A DNA stretch of 14,934 nt from an uncultured Hippea sp. GTDB lineage: Bacteria > Campylobacterota_A > Desulfurellia > JAADFJ01. Positions within the stretch are counted from its first letter, which is position 1. Every line of letters begins with the position of its first letter. This document shows, in pieces, positions 13,332 to 14,934 of the stretch. The notes beneath the pieces are model-generated. The model made no database searches, was not told the DNA's origin, and saw nothing but the letters and a program-made list of their open reading frames with translations. The DNA lies in assembly GCA_913009315.1 (NCBI GenBank), contig CAJVZA010000050.1:1-14934 (forward strand). The letters run 5' to 3'. A program made the translations under genes and the position numbers.

Positions 13332-13818
13332 TTCAGAAAATGAATCTCTCAAACTGCTGCAGAAGGCGGCCGCGACTCTCAAAGGAGAGGAAAAGACGGC
13401 TGTCATCTATTTTTCTCTAACAGGCAATACGGAAAAGGCGGCGAAATTAATTGGCAATATTACAGATGCCGACTGCTATAGAATAAAATCCTTGAATCTG
13501 CCCAAATTCGCATGGCTCTTCCTATCGCTTGTTCCTCCCATTATATGGAGATTTGTCAGAATCCCGATTACTATCGAACCTGCCCTAAAATTGACCGATT
13601 ACAGGAATATAGCACTGGGCTTTCCTAAATGGGGATTTACCTGTCCTCCAATTGCAAGTTTTATAAAAAAAGAAAAATTTCAGGGCAAGCAAGTTCTTCC
13701 TTTTATGACGTATGGCGGGTGGGATTATGAACGATTTTATAACAAAATGTGCAGCACAATTAAAAAGAAAGGGGCTGCTATTCCAATGAAACTGCTGATT
13801 AAGCGAAACACCATATGA
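13318..13818 (+). CDS. Flavodoxin-like protein
   Basis: A 166-residue protein with a flavodoxin-type FMN phosphate loop, IYFSLTGNTEKAAK (30-43), after a roughly 25-residue N-terminal extension. A second region, ALGFPKWGFTCPPIASFI, fits the flavin ring loop, and VLPFMTYGG the third strand and loop. A hydrophobic segment, FAWLFLSLVPPIIW, lies between and might be membrane-facing. Flavodoxins carry electrons; members of this broader group also act as NADPH:quinone or menaquinone-type reductases. It starts inside the end of ispF (14-base overlap), suggesting coupling. Electrons for the terminal IspG and IspH steps are one plausible use, given the neighbours, but this is conjecture. Confidence 0.72.
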   Translation: MNPDNSENESLKLLQKAAATLKGEEKTAVIYFSLTGNTEKAAKLIGNITDADCYRIKSLNLPKFAWLFLSLVPPIIWRFVRIPITIEPALKLTDYRNIALGFPKWGFTCPPIASFIKKEKFQGKQVLPFMTYGGWDYERFYNKMCSTIKKKGAAIPMKLLIKRNTI

Positions 13819-13951
13819 AATCTGCCGCAAAATAAGCATTTGAAAGTGCATCTATAATAATAACAGATATCAAAAAATTGACAAAACCGCTTCACATACC
13901 GGAGCAGCATGTATAGAATTACCGAATCTATCTATAAGCGGAGGAAATTAG

Positions 13952-14899
13952 ATGCCAAAAATTAAGGCAATAGGGCTTCTGTCTGGCGGTCTTGATAGTA
14001 CGCTAGCGTTAAAAACAATTTTGAATGAGAATATAGATGTTACGGTTCTTCACTTTACCTCACCGTTCTGTACATGCAGCAGCAGAAAAGATGTATGCCA
14101 CAACGAAGCAGAACGAGTTGCAAGAGAGATGAAAGTTCCGATAAAAATAATGGTAAAAGGCGTAGATTATGTAAATATCATAAGAAACCCGAAATATGGA
14201 CATGGGAAAGGGATAAATCCCTGCATCGACTGCAGAATTTATATGCTGAGACGCACAAAAGAATATGGCGATAAGATTGGAGCAGCTTTCTATTTTACCG
14301 GTGAAGTGGTAGGACAAAGACCGATGAGTCAAAGAATAAACGCAATGAATATTGTCGAAAAGGAAAGCGGAATGAAAGACATACTGCTCAGGCCGCTTTC
14401 AGCGCACTTTTTTAAGCCGACAATAGCAGAGCGGGAAGGATGGGTAAACCGTGAACATCTTCTCAAAATATCAGGCAGATCAAGAACGCCTCTATTTGAT
14501 CTGGCCGAAAGTCTCAACATTGCGGATTATCCATGTCCCTCAGGCGGATGCAGATTGACAGACAAAATTTTTGCAAAAAAAATGAGAGATCTATTGGATC
14601 ATCAAGAGATAATCAGCTATTCCGATCTTAAGCTGCTTACCGTAGGCAGGCATTTCAGATTGAGCAAAAATGCAAAACTCATCATAGGAAGAGACGAACA
14701 GGAAAATGCCTTTATCGGCAATTGGTCATCCGGCTATATGAGCTTGTCTCCTGATTTTCTGGGGCCGGATGGAATAATTGTGGGAAAACCTGCGGAGGAC
14801 GATCTCAAAAAAGCCTCTGAAATCATGATATTCTATTCTAAAGAAAAAGCTCCGTCTGAGGCTCTGATAAAATTCAGCGACGGCAGACAAATAACAATC
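13952..14899 (+). CDS. PP-loop ATPase of the tRNA-thiolation type, 3'-truncated
   Basis: A PP-loop (SGGLDS, residues 11-16) adenylates a substrate, here most likely a tRNA base that then receives sulfur; MnmA, ThiI and related enzymes work so. Three cysteine groups follow: Cys40, Cys42 and Cys49; NPCIDC (Cys91, Cys94); and CPSGGC (Cys195, Cys200). Such pairs suit a persulfide relay or an Fe-S cluster. After about residue 215 a second domain (LKLLTVGRHFRLSKNAKLII onward) resembles the NFACT-R (DUF814) RNA-binding type. The start ATG follows GGAGG at 13,940-13,944. The gene reads 316 codons to 14,899, where the adapter begins, so the true 3' end is missing. Generic database names for this family include ThiI-like or MnmA-like; I do not assign one. 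Upstream TusA and NifS make natural sulfur donors. Confidence 0.82.
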
Positions 14900-14934
14900 A
14901 GATCGGAAGAGCACACGTCTGAACTCCAGTCCAC
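14900..14934 (+). other. Illumina TruSeq adapter contamination
   Basis: The last 35 bases begin AGATCGGAAGAGC and continue with the TruSeq read-1 3' adapter sequence through CCAGT, then CCAC where the adapter has CAC (one extra C). This is library adapter, not genome. Any protein residues encoded after 14,899 are artefacts. Confidence 0.98.

Noticed and set aside
13819-13951. Promoter with TTGACA near 13,879
   Set aside because: No -10 hexamer at 15-19 bases; the nearest TATAGA-like box is too far downstream, so no call was made.

Overview
The window looks like the end of a metagenome or draft contig from an AT-rich bacterium, probably anaerobic. It has bacterial housekeeping genes (polA, ilvE, ispD/ispF of the non-mevalonate isoprenoid pathway, a tRNA-Val) and a sulfur-handling operon. 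Nothing in it fixes the phylum. The last 35 bases are not biological: they match the Illumina TruSeq read adapter, so the sequence stops because the contig stops.

Bases 1 to about 5,320 are an accessory region, every recognisable gene on the minus strand and many of them broken. From right to left: a decayed tyrosine recombinase (one frame break, one nonsense codon, eroded catalytic residues) with an 11-bp inverted repeat just past its end; a D-Ala-D-Ala-ligase-like ATP-grasp gene that seems to have lost its first codons to a one-base shortening of an A run; a 5'-truncated IS1634-like transposase; the 3' half of a Fic gene with an internal stop; a 12-bp tandem repeat; a piece resembling a tRNA 3' end with a terminator; an intact phzF-like gene; a 361-bp non-coding stretch with a hairpin and a GTTRRRY-type core site; vsr; and the start of a DNA cytosine methyltransferase running off the left edge. 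Base composition changes from block to block by eye (AT-rich phzF, vsr and ligase; more GC in the Fic and IS parts), as expected for a mosaic built by repeated insertion. The order recombinase, then a file of unrelated genes in the recombinase's own orientation, suggests either an old integron-type cassette array or an integrated element.

Bases 5,477 to 7,982 hold a compact plus-strand operon behind a good sigma70-type promoter: a cysteine desulfurase (NifS/IscS type), an IscU scaffold fused to a DUF59/MIP18-like domain, TusA, and a DsrE-family sulfur carrier, with overlapping or nearly abutting ends. Together they form a plausible persulfide relay from cysteine to Fe-S clusters and sulfur carriers. 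A convergent Rrf2 regulator with three cysteines (8,106-8,519) is the obvious candidate sensor. A PP-loop ATPase of the tRNA-thiolation type lies about 6 kb further on (13,952 to the contig end) and could use sulfur from this relay.

Bases 8,106 to 12,033 are minus-strand: ilvE and polA, which overlap, followed by rrf2. From 12,053 a plus-strand unit begins with tRNA-Val(CAC), then ispD, ispF (no ordinary start codon; lies in the -1 frame relative to ispD), a flavodoxin-like gene and, after a short gap, the PP-loop gene.
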